A program made the position numbers and the translations under genes. Positions 1 to 10,091 of a DNA stretch of 64,000 bases are shown here, piece after piece. Position 1 is the stretch's first letter, and each line of letters begins with the position of its first letter. This stretch comes from Nemophila menziesii (lineage: Eukaryota; Streptophyta; Magnoliopsida; Boraginales; Hydrophyllaceae), in the NCBI GenBank assembly GCA_029959085.1, contig JARWIR010000016.1, forward strand, positions 23,693,499 through 23,757,498. Reading direction: 5' to 3'. The notes under the pieces were generated by a model. It was not told where the DNA came from, ran no database searches, and saw nothing but the letters and a program-made list of their open reading frames with translations.

Positions 1-989
1 CTTCTATTTTACATACAATTCACTTTCCACAAGATTAAAAACACCAGAGAAGCTACAGCAGGAAGAAAGGAGAAGCTACAAGAGCTGGAGTGGGTCTATA
101 GCTCCGTTCGTAGTCATTCTTATTCCGAAAATTAGGTTTTTCTTTTATTTTAATTTTGTAACGAATATGAATTCCATTTCTTTTTATTTAGTTTTTAATT
201 TTAATATGAGCTAAATTTCCATTAGTGCTTGAGAACAAAACAATGGGTGAATCGTGATTTTACTATTATAACGAATGTTGAATTTGGGTTTTTATTGAAT
301 TAAATTAAATTAGGGCTTTTACTCTTTTCGACAATTTGTGAATGTTTACTGATTTTAGAGTCGCGAACTAAAATTAGGTATTAGTATCTAAGCTATTCCA
401 TATATGTGGCGTATGGATCATCCTGACGGGGGGTTTAGGTACAGAAATAATTGTTCAATCTAGGATAAAAACTATTGATTCTGACGAACTTAGTTAATCC
501 TAGGGCCAATGTGGTAATAAATCTTAATCATCCAACGGTGGATCATATTTACCCTGACGGGACTAGTGACACTTTAGGATCGCCTTATAGTCCACCCTGA
601 CGGGGGTATAAGGATATTAGAATCCCGACCATTGTAATTGACTGATTTAACCCTTAAACAACATAAGTTAGAAAGTAAAATTAGGAGGATCCTTGCGTTC
701 TCAAGTACTACATCTCATATTGCGTTTTCATACATTTTACTTGCGTCTTATCTTTTACTTGCATTATTATTTTATCTTTCAATTAGTTATAATAAACAAA
801 ACCAAAACAAACAGTTTATCCTCTTTCATTTTCATAAGTGCATCAATCGCTATTTGCATAAACATTGTGATCAACCATCCGTCCTTGGAACGAATCTGAT
901 TATCAGAATTACTACTTGGGACAACCGTACACTTGCGGTTGTGGTTCGATTATTATTTGCATTTATTTAGAACACACAAAGGACCACCA
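1..989 (+). repeat. 5' LTR of element A (3' 989 bp only)
   Basis: This stretch is repeated at 11256-12244 with no length change. It ends in ACCACCA at 989, followed six bases later by the primer site. The first 569 bp of the LTR lie left of the window, so the LTR start and its TATA box are missing here. A 110-codon open frame at 638-970 has the same copy in the other LTR, starts at TTG and resembles no protein; it is chance. Confidence 0.95.
583..613 (+). other. LTR hairpin with compensated stem (copy in 5' LTR of A)
   Basis: CCTTATA pairs with TATAAGG around a loop that contains CCACCCTGACGGGGG. The same position in the other LTR types of the window keeps the pairing with different bases: CCTTGTA/TACAAGG at 32130-32160, CTCTTAA/TTAGGAG at 15772-15802 and CCTTAG/CTAAGG at 30150-30174. 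The second copy in A is at 11838-11868. It lies downstream of the TATA box, so it would be in the RNA. Confidence 0.6.
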
Positions 990-995
990 AGTTTT

Positions 996-1013
996 TGGCG
1001 CCGCTGCCGGGGA
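996..1013 (+). other. Primer binding site, tRNA-Asp type (element A)
   Basis: TGGCGCCGCTGCCGGGGA lies six bases after the LTR end. It is nearly complementary to the 3' end of plant tRNA-Asp, including the CCA end, and would prime minus-strand DNA synthesis. Matching sites follow the LTRs of B (16194-16211) and C (30656-30673). Confidence 0.85.
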
Positions 1014-1123
1014 CGGTAGCGTGTGACCACGGTGTTTATCCTTTAGTGATAAGTGCATTTATTTTATTTTATCAGTTTTACGCTTTTTGTTTGTTAGCTT
1101 TTTCAGGTTTTTAGGTTTGGTGT

Positions 1124-3262
1124 ATGCGAAGAAGGCTATTCAAGGATCTAGAGCCAACACCTCCGATCCTTAGTAATCCAGAATCGTTGATCAGACTTGC
1201 GAACAGAAGAAGAAGAGAACGAGAAGCTTTAGAAGTAGAAGAATTAAGTAACAGAATGGAGAATATCATTATTCAAGGTCAACAGAATGGACAAGGCCAG
1301 TTAGATGCAAATGGCCAACCTTTAGCTCCAGGCGTTATTCCTCAAGTTCAACCACTAAATCCTAATCCTCCAGTCCAGATAGTGATGAATCATGATCCGT
1401 GGTTCACTAATGGCCCTCCAGAAGTTCCATTCCGCGCTCCAGCTATAGGAGTAGGTGCTCCAGATATTAATGTTCCGAGATTCCGTCCAGATTCGGGTAT
1501 GCTAGCTCAGTTCCAAAACTTTGGAAACTTTCGCGGAAGACCATCGGAAGATCCTCTTAGAGCGGTACAGAAATTCAAACAGATATGTGATTCTTATATC
1601 ACACAAGGGGTTTCAAGAGAACAGATGTATTTTGCTGCCTTCAAATTCTTTGTCATTGATGGAGCAAGTGAATGGCACGATACGCAAGATCCTACGAGGA
1701 TTACCAATTGGGACCAATTAGAAATTGCTTTCTTTGACAGGTATTACCCAAGTAACATGAGGTTAGATGCTGAACTAGAATTGACACAATTCCGTCAAGA
1801 GTATGAGGAAACTGTGGGTAGGAGTTGGACAAGATTTCAGATGTGTTTGCGTAAAGTTCCTAATCATGGCTTTTCAGAACAACAACAGTTAAAGATCTTT
1901 TATAGAGGCCTAGATGGAATTTCGAGAGAGAAGTTGGATACGCTATGTGGTGCAGGTTTTCTTCAAGTTCAACCCGCTCATGCCAAAATTATTTTAGAGA
2001 GAACAGTCAAGAATGAAGTTGGGTGGAGCTCAGTAAGAACACCAGTTAAGGGAGTAAATAATGTTGACATGGAAGAGAAATTTGCTACGTTTGAGAATAA
2101 GATCCAGAATACCATAGAGCAACAATTGAAGCAGCTTACTCTAGCTGTGAAAGAAGGATTTTCGGGTAAGAAGGTAGCTGTGCATGCTGCACAAGAGGTT
2201 TATATGTGTTCAATTTGTAAGGTAGATGATCATGATGAGGAAAGTTGTCCGAATAATCAAGAATCAGTAAATTATATGTCCAATAGAGGTAATTTCAGTT
2301 CAAGTGGTAATGGATATCAGCCTAACAGAAACCATCCTGGGTTTCAATACTCAAATCCTAATGGGGCAGCCAATCCTACTTACGCGTATCAGCCGCGTCC
2401 TCAAGGCAATAACTATAATCCTAGACCACAAAACAATTATCAAGGAGGACAGAATCAGAATACTTATGTACCAAGACAAGCTCCTCAGAATACTTACGAT
2501 GAAACGCTAAACCAGAAAGCTTTACCTGCACATCCACAAGAAGGGGTACTCACCCTTCAGAAAACTGTTGAAAATTTGATTGCTCTACAAGCACAAGCAA
2601 TGGAACGTCAGAACGCAGCAATAGAACGTCAGAACGCTGCAATAGAAAGACAAAATGCAGCTGAAGCAAATATGAAGATGTTCCAGAATCAGCTGAGTCA
2701 AATCAGTAAACAGCTCAATCAACGTCCACAAGGGCAACTTCCTAGCGATACGGAAAATCCAACACAACGTGAAGATTGCAAGGCTGTTACATTAAGAAGT
2801 GGTAAGAACCTTCCTCCACCTCCTTTTCCCGTTATGAAAGAGAAAGAAGTTCCAAGAAAAGAAAAGGAAGTGGGTGAGAAAGAGAAAGAGAATGAGAAAG
2901 ATAGTGAGGTTGAAGAGATAGAAAGACCAAGAGAAATTCCGAAAAAGAGAGATGAAATTGTAAGCAATCGCCCTCCGCCACCATTTCCATCGCGAGTTCA
3001 GAAAAAGGGTGATATGGGTGATTTTCAGAAATTCTTCAATAGAGTGAGGGGTTTGAGTATTAATATTCCGTTACTTGAGGCAATTCGAGATATTCCTAAG
3101 TATACGAAGTTTTTGAAGAGGGCCCTCACTAATAAAAGGCCCTACTGTGATAATGAGATGATTGGCCTTCCTGAAGAGTGTAGTGCGATTTGCCAGAGCA
3201 AATTACCTCCGAAGTTAGTTGATCCAGGGAGTTTCACGATTCCCATATCGATTGGAGAATAA
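1124..3262 (+). CDS. gag: Gag polyprotein of element A (712 aa)
   Basis: Structural protein that would form the retrotransposon particle and bind its RNA. The ATG at 1124 is the first after the primer site and lies in a plausible leader. A basic, Arg/Glu-rich start is followed by the retrotransposon capsid region (about residues 115-310) with the signature FAAFKFFVIDGASEWH. A CX2CX4HX4C zinc knuckle (CSICKVDDHDEESC) lies near residue 365. Gln/Asn/Pro-rich sequence and three tandem ERQNAAI units follow (nt 2605-2670), then a highly charged segment and Pro-rich spacers. The frame ends at TAA 3260-3262, directly before the protease. Pol continues in the same frame with no other stop, so gag and pol are split only by this one codon. 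Confidence 0.93.
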   Translation: MRRRLFKDLEPTPPILSNPESLIRLANRRRREREALEVEELSNRMENIIIQGQQNGQGQLDANGQPLAPGVIPQVQPLNPNPPVQIVMNHDPWFTNGPPEVPFRAPAIGVGAPDINVPRFRPDSGMLAQFQNFGNFRGRPSEDPLRAVQKFKQICDSYITQGVSREQMYFAAFKFFVIDGASEWHDTQDPTRITNWDQLEIAFFDRYYPSNMRLDAELELTQFRQEYEETVGRSWTRFQMCLRKVPNHGFSEQQQLKIFYRGLDGISREKLDTLCGAGFLQVQPAHAKIILERTVKNEVGWSSVRTPVKGVNNVDMEEKFATFENKIQNTIEQQLKQLTLAVKEGFSGKKVAVHAAQEVYMCSICKVDDHDEESCPNNQESVNYMSNRGNFSSSGNGYQPNRNHPGFQYSNPNGAANPTYAYQPRPQGNNYNPRPQNNYQGGQNQNTYVPRQAPQNTYDETLNQKALPAHPQEGVLTLQKTVENLIALQAQAMERQNAAIERQNAAIERQNAAEANMKMFQNQLSQISKQLNQRPQGQLPSDTENPTQREDCKAVTLRSGKNLPPPPFPVMKEKEVPRKEKEVGEKEKENEKDSEVEEIERPREIPKKRDEIVSNRPPPPFPSRVQKKGDMGDFQKFFNRVRGLSINIPLLEAIRDIPKYTKFLKRALTNKRPYCDNEMIGLPEECSAICQSKLPPKLVDPGSFTIPISIGE

Positions 3263-6200
3263 TGGAAAGGAAAGGCACTATGCGATTTGGGGGCAAGCAT
3301 TAACTTGATGCCCAAGTCAGTCTTTGATAAGCTTAAAATTGGAAACGCAAGACCTACCTCTATGGTCTTGCAAATGGCGGACAGGTCTCTTGCTCATCCT
3401 GAAGGCCGTATTGAGGATGTCCTTGTTAAGGCAGGTACACTTATATTTCCTGTTGATTTCGTAATTCTTGAATACAATGCAGATAGAAATGTCCCCATTA
3501 TTTTGGGTAGACCCTTCCTAGCTACAGGGAGGACATTGATCGATGTAGAGAATGGCGAATTAACGATGAGGATACAAGATGAGGAAGTGAAATTCAATGT
3601 ATTTCGAGCCATGAAATTCCCAGATTCTCAGGAAGATTGCTTCAGAATGGATGTAGTAGAGCAAGCATCGCAAGAGGTATTTAATTATTTAAATTTTGAT
3701 GATATCTTGCAGGCTGCTTTGACATTAGATTCACCTGAGATGAGGGAGGAGCTTACAGAAACAGTGGCAGCTCTCAATTCTGAAAATCCGAAATATAGGC
3801 GTCTTGCCTATGAACCCGTGAGAGAACCGGGGGAGATTATTCCTAAAAAGAAACCTTCAATTGAATCTCCTCCGGAGTTGGAAGAAAAACCGTTGCCAGC
3901 ACACTTGAGGTATGCTTATTTGGGTACTAATGAAACTCTACCTGTTATTGTTTCAGCTAATTTAACAGGTCCTCAAGAAGATAAACTGTTGCGTGTGTTA
4001 AGAGCCAACAAAGAAGCAATAGGTTGGACAATTGCCGATATCAAAGGCATTAGTCCATCCTATTGTCAACACAAAATTATACTTGAAGACGCTAATGCAC
4101 GCTCAGTTGAAGGTCAGAGAAGACTAATGCCCGCTATGAAGGATGTGGTGAAGAAAGAGGTGATCAAGCTTTTAGATGCGGGGATTATTTATCCCATTTC
4201 GAGTAGTGAATGGGTGAGTCCGGTTCAGTGTGTACCGAAGAAGGGAGGAATAACAACAATTCTTAACGATAAAAACGAAGCGATTCCTTCAAGAACGGTA
4301 GTTGGATGGAGAGTTTGCATGGATTACAGAAAGCTGAATAAGGCCACCAGAAAAGATCATTTCCCTTTGCCCTTCATTGATCAGATGTTAGACAAATTAG
4401 CCGGAAGAGAATATTATTGTTTCCTGGACGGTTACTCCGGGTACAATCAGATTTACGTGGCCCCAGAAGATCAACATAAGACTACCTTTACGTGCCCATT
4501 TGGTACTTTTGCATATCGCAGAATGCCATTTGGATTGTGTAACGCTCCCGCTACTTTTCAAAGGTGTATGATGGCCATCTTCTGGGACATGATAGATAAT
4601 TTCCTTGAAGTGTTCATGGATGATTTCTCCGTGTTTGGTGATGATTTTGATATATGTTTGGATAACTTGGAGAAAGTGTTAGTGAGATGCAAGGAAACAG
4701 ATTTGGTGCTCAACTGGGAGAAGTGTCACTTCATGGTTCGCGAAGGTATTGTTCTGGGTCACAAAGTTTCGAGTGCTGGTTTAGAGGTTGATAGAGCAAA
4801 GATAGAGGTAATTAAAACTCTTCCCCCTCCTGTTTCTGTTAAAGGGGTAAGGAGTTTTCTTGGCCATGCTGGTTTTTATAGGCGTTTTATTAAGGATTTT
4901 TCTAAGATTGCTAAACCGTTATGCAACTTACTCGAAAAGGATTGCAAATTCCTTTTTGATGAAGCTTGTTTAGCGGCCTTCAAAGCAATCAAGGAAAAAC
5001 TCATTTCTGCTCCTATAGTGTTACCTCCAGATTGGAATTTACCGTTTGAGGTTATGTGTGATGCGAGTGATTTATGTATGGGAGCTGTATTGGGACAGAG
5101 AAAAGAGAAAGTTTTTCATTCAATTTACTATGCTAGTAAAACTTTTAGTGGTGCTCAGATTAATTACACAGTTACAGAAAAGGAGTTGCTAGCAGTTGTC
5201 TATTCGTTTGATAAATTTCGCTCTTATCTTCTTGGAGCGAAAGTTATTGTTTATACAGATCATTCCGCGATCAGATTTCTTATGGAGAAGAAAGATGCGA
5301 AACCAAGGTTAATCAGATGGGTGTTATTGCTTCAAGAGTTCGATTTAGAGATCAAAGATAGAAAGGGTTGTGAGAATCAGGTTGCAGATCATCTATCGCG
5401 TTTAGAGGGTTCAGAGATGAATAGTGGTACTGAAGCAGTTAGAGAAGAGTTTCCTGATGAGAGTTTATTCGTTGTTCGAGATTATGAGGCTCCGTGGTAT
5501 GCAGATATTGCGAATTTAGTGGTGAGTGGTGTTTTTCCTGAAGGTTCTACTTATCAAGAAAGAAAAAGGTTAGCTCATCGTGCTAGACAGTTCTTTTGGG
5601 AGGATCCGTTCCTCTATAAAGTTTGTGCTGACCAAATGATACGAAGATGTGTAGCAAGGGAAGAGACTCAAGCCATTATAGCTGGATGCCACGATTCATT
5701 ATATGGAGGACATTTCAAAGGAGACAGAACTGCTGCAAAAGTGTTTCAATCAGGTTTTTACTGGCCTTCTCTTATAAAAGATTGTCATGAATATGTTAAG
5801 AAGTGTACGAGATGTCAGTTTACCGGAAACATATCTAAGAGGGATGAGATGCCGCGCAATAATGTGTTAGAGGTTGAGATATTCGATGTGTGGGGCATAG
5901 ACTTTATGGGTCCTTTCGTTCCTTCAAATGGTAACCTCTTTATCTTATTAGCTGTTGATTATGTATCTAAGTGGGTAGAAGCGGTGGCTTTACCTACCAA
6001 TGATTCACGAGTAGTGATCAAGTTCTTGAAATCACATATTTTCACTAGACATGGCACACCTAGAGTGATTATTAGCGATGGAGGATCTCATTTCGTTAAT
6101 AAATATCTGAAGACCGTTCTAGAGAAATATGGAGTTAGACACCGTGTATCTACTGCATACCATCCACAATCCAATGGTCAAGCTGAAGTTTCGAACCGTG

Positions 6201-6799
6201 AAATCAAGTCAATCCTAGAGAAAACCGTTGGTCCTACAAGAAAAGATTGGTCAATGAAGTTAGATGATGCATTGTGGGCCTATCGTACTGCGTTTAAGAC
6301 TCCAGTTGGTGCATCTCCCTATCGTATGGTGTATGGTAAGGCTTGTCACTTACCTTTAGAGCTTGAAATGGGTGCCTATTGGGCGATTGCGCAGTTGAAC
6401 TTAGATCCTATCTTAGCCGGAAAGAATCGTATGATGAAGCTTAATGAACTTGACGAATTCCGATTGCATGCTTATGAAAATGCTAAACTTTACAAAGAAA
6501 ATACAAAGAAATGGCATGACAATCGAATTCGTCCAAAGAACTTTGAAGTGGGGCAAAAAGTATTAAAGTATAATTCAAAGTTCAGCAATTTTCCGGGAAA
6601 GTTAAGATCCAAGTGGTCAGGTCCATACATAGTGACCAAAGTTACACCTCATGGGGCGATAGAAATAGAACACCCACTAGAGAACCGTACCTTTATGGTT
6701 AACGGTCACAGACTAAAGATATACCATGGAGGTGAAGATACCAATCGCTCGGAAGATCCACATCCCGGGGAGGTCATGTATCTCCTCGAGAATCCTTAG
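3263..6799 (+). CDS. pol: Pol region of element A: protease, RT, RNase H, integrase
   Basis: Copies the element RNA and inserts the DNA. There is no independent start near 3263: the frame continues from gag after the stop at 3260-3262. The protease active site DLGAS lies at about 3284-3298. The reverse transcriptase runs from about 4200 and has FMDD as catalytic box at 4613-4624. RNase H begins near 5050 (CDASD) and ends near 5405 (VADHLSRLE). Integrase has an HHCC zinc region at about 5690-5820, then the D,D,E residues in DFMGPF (about 5900), SDGGSHF (about 6074) and AEVSNRE (about 6182). The last part includes the Athila-like [16 protein letters not shown]. All catalytic residues I can identify are present. 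Only the missing start, or the stop before it, argues against function. Confidence 0.95.
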   Translation, partial: WKGKALCDLGASINLMPKSVFDKLKIGNARPTSMVLQMADRSLAHPEGRIEDVLVKAGTLIFPVDFVILEYNADRNVPIILGRPFLATGRTLIDVENGELTMRIQDEEVKFNVFRAMKFPDSQEDCFRMDVVEQASQEVFNYLNFDDILQAALTLDSPEMREELTETVAALNSENPKYRRLAYEPVREPGEIIPKKKPSIESPPELEEKPLPAHLRYAYLGTNETLPVIVSANLTGPQEDKLLRVLRANKEAIGWTIADIKGISPSYCQHKIILEDANARSVEGQRRLMPAMKDVVKKEVIKLLDAGIIYPISSSEWVSPVQCVPKKGGITTILNDKNEAIPSRTVVGWRVCMDYRKLNKATRKDHFPLPFIDQMLDKLAGREYYCFLDGYSGYNQIYVAPEDQHKTTFTCPFGTFAYRRMPFGLCNAPATFQRCMMAIFWDMIDNFLEVFMDDFSVFGDDFDICLDNLEKVLVRCKETDLVLNWEKCHFMVREGIVLGHKVSSAGLEVDRAKIEVIKTLPPPVSVKGVRSFLGHAGFYRRFIKDFSKIAKPLCNLLEKDCKFLFDEACLAAFKAIKEKLISAPIVLPPDWNLPFEVMCDASDLCMGAVLGQRKEKVFHSIYYASKTFSGAQINYTVTEKELLAVVYSFDKFRSYLLGAKVIVYTDHSAIRFLMEKKDAKPRLIRWVLLLQEFDLEIKDRKGCENQVADHLSRLEGSEMNSGTEAVREEFPDESLFVVRDYEAPWYADIANLVVSGVFPEGSTYQERKRLAHRARQFFWEDPFLYKVCADQMIRRCVAREETQAIIAGCHDSLYGGHFKGDRTAAKVFQSGFYWPSLIKDCHEYVKKCTRCQFTGNISKRDEMPRNNVLEVEIFDVWGIDFMGPFVPSNGNLFILLAVDYVSKWVEAVALPTNDSRVVIKFLKSHIFTRHGTPRVIISDGGSHFVNKYLKTVLEKYGVRHRVSTAYHPQSNGQAEVSNREIKSILEKTVGPTRKDWSMKLDDALWAYRTAFKTPVGASPYRMVYGKACHLPLELEMGAYWAIAQLNLDPILAGKNRMMKLNELDEFRLHAYENAKLYKENTKKWHDNRIRPKNFEVGQKVLKYNSKFSNFPGKLRSKWSGPYIVTKVTPHGAIEIEHPLENRTFMVNGHRLKIYHGGEDTNRSEDPHPGEVMYLLENP

Positions 6800-7029
6800 A
6801 AGCGTGAGGTAACCCGTCGAGCTTAACGACGTTAAACAAAAGCCAATTACTTGTATATTAGCTGAGTTTTTACATTTTTGCAATTTAGATTAGTTTGATT
6901 TTCGTAATTTTATTGTTTTTATTAAGAAATGAGGAAAGGTAGTTGTTTTTGATGATTTCAGGGGTAAAAAGGACTTGAGTTTGGGGTCGATTTGGCGAAA
7001 ACCGAAGAAAAAGAGGTTGGATGTCCAGG
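6800..7029 (+). other. Start of the pol-to-extra-ORF spacer of A
   Basis: Non-coding. It begins with a block (GAGGTAAC...GACGTTAAACAAAAG, about 6804-6841) that recurs in element C at 33617-33651 and marks where pol ended in the common ancestor. The first copy of the polypurine-like motif is at 6975-6987. Confidence 0.6.
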
Positions 7030-7374
7030 AGAAACCGGGAACCCGCATTCCACAGAACCGGGTACCCGGTTTTGGTGCTGTAATTTCTGAAATTTCCTGA
7101 CCCAGCGTCTTGGTGGCTTGCGTTTTCGTGCGTTTTGATTCGCGCCATCGACACAAATCCGGGTACCCGCATTTGGCAGAACCGGGTACCCGGTTTCGGA
7201 GCTGCTGTTGGTGAAATTTTCTGGTCCAGCGTTTCAGGGTGCTGCGTTTTGGCGCGTTTTCATTCGCGCCATCGAGAAAATCCGGGAACCCGCATTCCAC
7301 AGAACCGGGTACCCGGTTTCGGCGAGCAAAATCCCTGACCCAGCGTCTTGGGGTCCAGCGTTTTGGTGCGTTTT

Positions 7375-7375
<1 letters not shown>
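7030..7375 (+). repeat. Tandem ~123-bp repeat, three units, each with a 16-bp palindrome
   Basis: AACCGGGTACCCGGTT, a perfect palindrome, occurs at 7056-7071, 7180-7195 and 7303-7318, spaced 124 and 123 bp. Shared sequence around each includes CCCGCATT, CAGCGT and GCGTTTTC. Related half-palindromes (CCGGGAACCCGG and similar) follow at about 7461-7503 and again at 10007-10048. Nothing in it looks coding; open frames across it are chance. Confidence 0.85.

Positions 7376-7426
<51 letters not shown>
7376..7426 (+). repeat. Poly(A) tract, 51 A
   Basis: An uninterrupted run of 51 A lies inside the element, not at an insertion end. It directly follows the 123-bp repeats and has no target duplication around it. 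It is either a slippage expansion or the tail of a very short retro-insertion. The exact length may be affected by assembly. Confidence 0.9.
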
Positions 7427-7430
<4 letters not shown>

Positions 7431-7559
7431 ACAATTATTTTTCCGCGCCGTCACAGCGACGCGGAACCGGGGACCCGGTTTTCCAAATCCGGGAACCCGG
7501 TTTGAAAGCTGTGAGAGGCGGTTTTGGGTATTTTAACCTAGTTTTCTTAGCCTCTTTTG

Positions 7560-7894
7560 CAAGTTTTTACCTAAAACGCACCAATAGCCTCCCCACCTCC
7601 GAAATTCATCATCCAAAACACTATATATCATCAAATCCTACCCTCTTTCACCACAAAAACATAAGATCAACTCACCTCCTCTCCAAAATATCATCAAATC
7701 TTTAGTTTTTCCCAAGATTCTTCTTCACCCAATTCCTTAAATTAAACCCAATTCTTTCTTCTCCCATACAAATTAACCAAGACCCATCTCATATTTCACC
7801 TAGTTCTTAAATTCTTAAACCTCAAAACATCAAAATTCTAAACTTTTCCCCAAGTTTTTCATTATTTGAAGTTTTGAGTTTGGGGTGAAAAGAG
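7560..7894 (+). promoter_or_regulatory. G-poor leader before the extra ORF, with TATA-like box
   Basis: About 330 bp are rich in C, A and T and almost free of G, like a plant 5' leader. TATATAT is at 7622-7628 and a polypurine-like motif at 7874-7886 precedes the ATG at 7895. Element C has a similar C/A-rich stretch at 34331-34680 at the same relative place, preceded by TTATAAGG near 34298. An internal promoter for a separate extra-ORF mRNA would explain this, but nothing here proves it. Confidence 0.35.
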
Positions 7895-9211
7895 ATGACT
7901 AACAGAACCGGTGATTTCCGAAGAACTGCTCCTAGAAGAAAGACCACCATTGGTGGTTCTCAAGAACAAGCTATTGAGATTCCTGATTCGCGTCCTAAAC
8001 GAAAAATTGACGAAGTTAAGCTTGATTCTAACAGAAAAGAAATCACAGGTCTAAAGAGAAGATTGATTGATGAGATTGAAAGTGAGAGGGAACCAGAAGA
8101 GGAACTTGCGAAGAACATTGATAAAGAAACTGAACAAGAGACTCCGGAAGCACCCGTTACGAAACTTCCGCGTATGAAGATGTGGGCCCACAAGCCTAAG
8201 AGGGTTTACACTTGTTGGAATACTCAGGTTCGTGAAAGAATTGAATTTTTGAAATTTGGTGAGGAGACGAATTTTCCTAAGGGTATTATGAGTAGTGATT
8301 ACAAGGAATATGCTGTGACATGTGCTAAGTTTGGTTGGAAAGAGTTACAAGAAAGGAAGCTTGAGTTTATTCCTACTTTTGTGCGAGAATTTTACGAAGG
8401 TTTAGCTACCTCATATGATGCCATTGATATCCGCAAAAAGGTAGTTCCTTTCTCTATTGAACGTATTCGGAAATCATTGAAACTACCCAACTTTTCTGGA
8501 ACATGCCCCTTCCAAGAAACTCTTAATGACCCTTCTTTTGATTTTGAGTCCCTTTGGGGGACCGTGCTTATTAATGGGACTAGCCCAATTCCTGAAGGTG
8601 AAAGGTATCCTGGACAGTTTTACAGCAGTAGTTTGACACCTCGTGCGAAGGTTTGGTCTCGTTTCATAATACCCACTTTCTTTGGTATTAAACACACTTC
8701 CGAGTTGAAGAAAGAGCACATATTTGTTATTAAGTGTATTTTGGAGGAGAAACCATTTGATGTTGCTAAGATCATTTATGATACAATCATGGAGTTCGCG
8801 AAATCACCAATGAAACAACAAAATCTGAAGTTTCCTTGTACTATTACTCAGTTGTGTCTAGACGCAAAGATTCCGCGTAAGGACGCAGATATTGATACTG
8901 TTTCAGTTGGTGTGAGTATAGCTTTGAGCACAATCAAGAACATCCATGAAGAAGCAACGCGAACTACAAGAAGTCCTAGAACTCCTCAATCAAAGAAAGC
9001 GAAAACTGTACCTGAGTTGGAATCGAAGATTCAGGTGTTGGAAGAGAATCAGGAGAGGATGATTGCTACCTTGGGAAACGTTACAAAAGAATTGGACCTG
9101 CTTCGAAATTTAATCCTAGGCGTAAATACACTTCAAAACGCGATTTATGATGCTGTTACGCGAGATAAAGGTCCAGAACGCAACACCGATAACCAGCCTC
9201 GCGCTGGCTAA
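7895..9211 (+). CDS. Extra ORF downstream of pol, plant transposon protein type (438 aa)
   Basis: Occupies the position of the env-like gene in Athila elements, but I see no signal peptide or membrane segment, so it is not an obvious envelope. The N-terminal 100 residues are charged, with basic clusters (RRKTT, RPKRK) that could be nuclear localisation signals. Residues about 105-330 resemble the domain often named putative plant transposon protein, with FGWKELQERK, FVREFYEGLA, RIRKSLKLPNF and VWSRFIIPTFFG-type segments. The C-terminal 60 residues look like a coiled coil (ELESKIQVLEENQERM, then spaced leucines). Decayed homologues are in B (12245-13169) and C (34709-35450). The ATG at 7895 is the first after the leader. 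The biochemical role is unknown. Confidence 0.85.
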   Translation: MTNRTGDFRRTAPRRKTTIGGSQEQAIEIPDSRPKRKIDEVKLDSNRKEITGLKRRLIDEIESEREPEEELAKNIDKETEQETPEAPVTKLPRMKMWAHKPKRVYTCWNTQVRERIEFLKFGEETNFPKGIMSSDYKEYAVTCAKFGWKELQERKLEFIPTFVREFYEGLATSYDAIDIRKKVVPFSIERIRKSLKLPNFSGTCPFQETLNDPSFDFESLWGTVLINGTSPIPEGERYPGQFYSSSLTPRAKVWSRFIIPTFFGIKHTSELKKEHIFVIKCILEEKPFDVAKIIYDTIMEFAKSPMKQQNLKFPCTITQLCLDAKIPRKDADIDTVSVGVSIALSTIKNIHEEATRTTRSPRTPQSKKAKTVPELESKIQVLEENQERMIATLGNVTKELDLLRNLILGVNTLQNAIYDAVTRDKGPERNTDNQPRAG

Positions 9212-9273
9212 GATACGTTTTCTAAACTTTCCTCTTAGTGTATATTAGTTTAAATGCTTTATTGAGTCTTTTC

Positions 9274-9293
9274 GAGTCGTGGGGACACGACTC
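9274..9293 (+). other. Perfect 8-bp stem, 4-base loop hairpin (element A)
   Basis: GAGTCGTGGGGACACGACTC folds into an 8-bp stem with GGGA as loop. Element C has the identical 20 bases at 35546-35565; element B has a version with changes at 13258-13277. In all three a polypurine-like motif follows within about 15 bases. Confidence 0.75.
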
Positions 9294-9946
9294 ATTTTTG
9301 AGTTTGGGGTGGGGTTCGTTGCCTCATCCCAATTTTTATGTGTTATTTGCTTTATTTGCTTTCAATAAAAGAATTTTCGGAGTTGCGTTCGACTGTAGAA
9401 ATTTTTTTAAATATCCCTTTAAGCATACTTTTGATAAATCTATGATAGTAAATAGTGGACTTTAGGGATTGATATAAAACGCACTTACAATTGCATGCGA
9501 ACATAGGTAATTGATAGGAAAAATTAATTAACAATGCAAATGAAGTAAGCTTGTACTCAAGGAATATGTTTGGTGTGTAGAACGTGAAATTCTAATTAGT
9601 AGAGAACCCACCTAGATATGAACTACAGACAAGCTATGTACTTAGGAAAATGATAGGGGCAGTTCTTTGTTAGCCATTTGTGCCTTTTTAGCCTTCTATC
9701 CCTTGTATTAATTATTATCCGTCTTAGCCCACTTTGAGCCTTTAGCCTTTTCTTTGTAGCCACGATATAAGCCATTATCCCTTAGATTATTAGGCATGAC
9801 CATATGACCCGCACTTGAATCACAATCCTGAGACATGTCTCGAGCTTGAGTTTGGGGTGGTGGGACCACATATGGGGAATTTAATGGGTTGGGATTGATG
9901 TGTTTTGTATTGTAGCACAAGTGCAGATGATATATAATTGTAACCC

Positions 9947-10055
9947 TTTGCCGGGAATGAAAAAAAAAAAAAAAATGAAAAAGTTGAAAAAAATTCATAC
10001 AGTAGGATCCGGGAACCCGGATCCATCAAAACCGGGAACCCGGTTTGCTTCTGTA

Positions 10056-10091
<36 letters not shown>

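Noticed and set aside
638..970. 110-codon ORF in both LTRs of element A (also 11893-12225)
   Set aside because: Starts at TTG, lies across the structured LTR leader, and is not kept open in the solo LTR. The identical copy only reflects LTR identity.
996..1013. tRNA gene
   Set aside because: Only 18 bases complementary to a tRNA 3' end, at the primer-site position; no cloverleaf.
3287..6799. Integrated plant pararetrovirus
   Set aside because: Integrase and LTRs are present and no movement or coat protein is seen; it is a Ty3/gypsy retrotransposon.
7030..7375. CRISPR array
   Set aside because: Three 123-bp tandem units in a plant retrotransposon; no short direct repeats with unique spacers.
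6885..7705. Several overlapping ORFs with poly-Lys or poly-Phe
   Set aside because: They are produced by the 51-base A run and the tandem repeat; no domain and no conservation in C.
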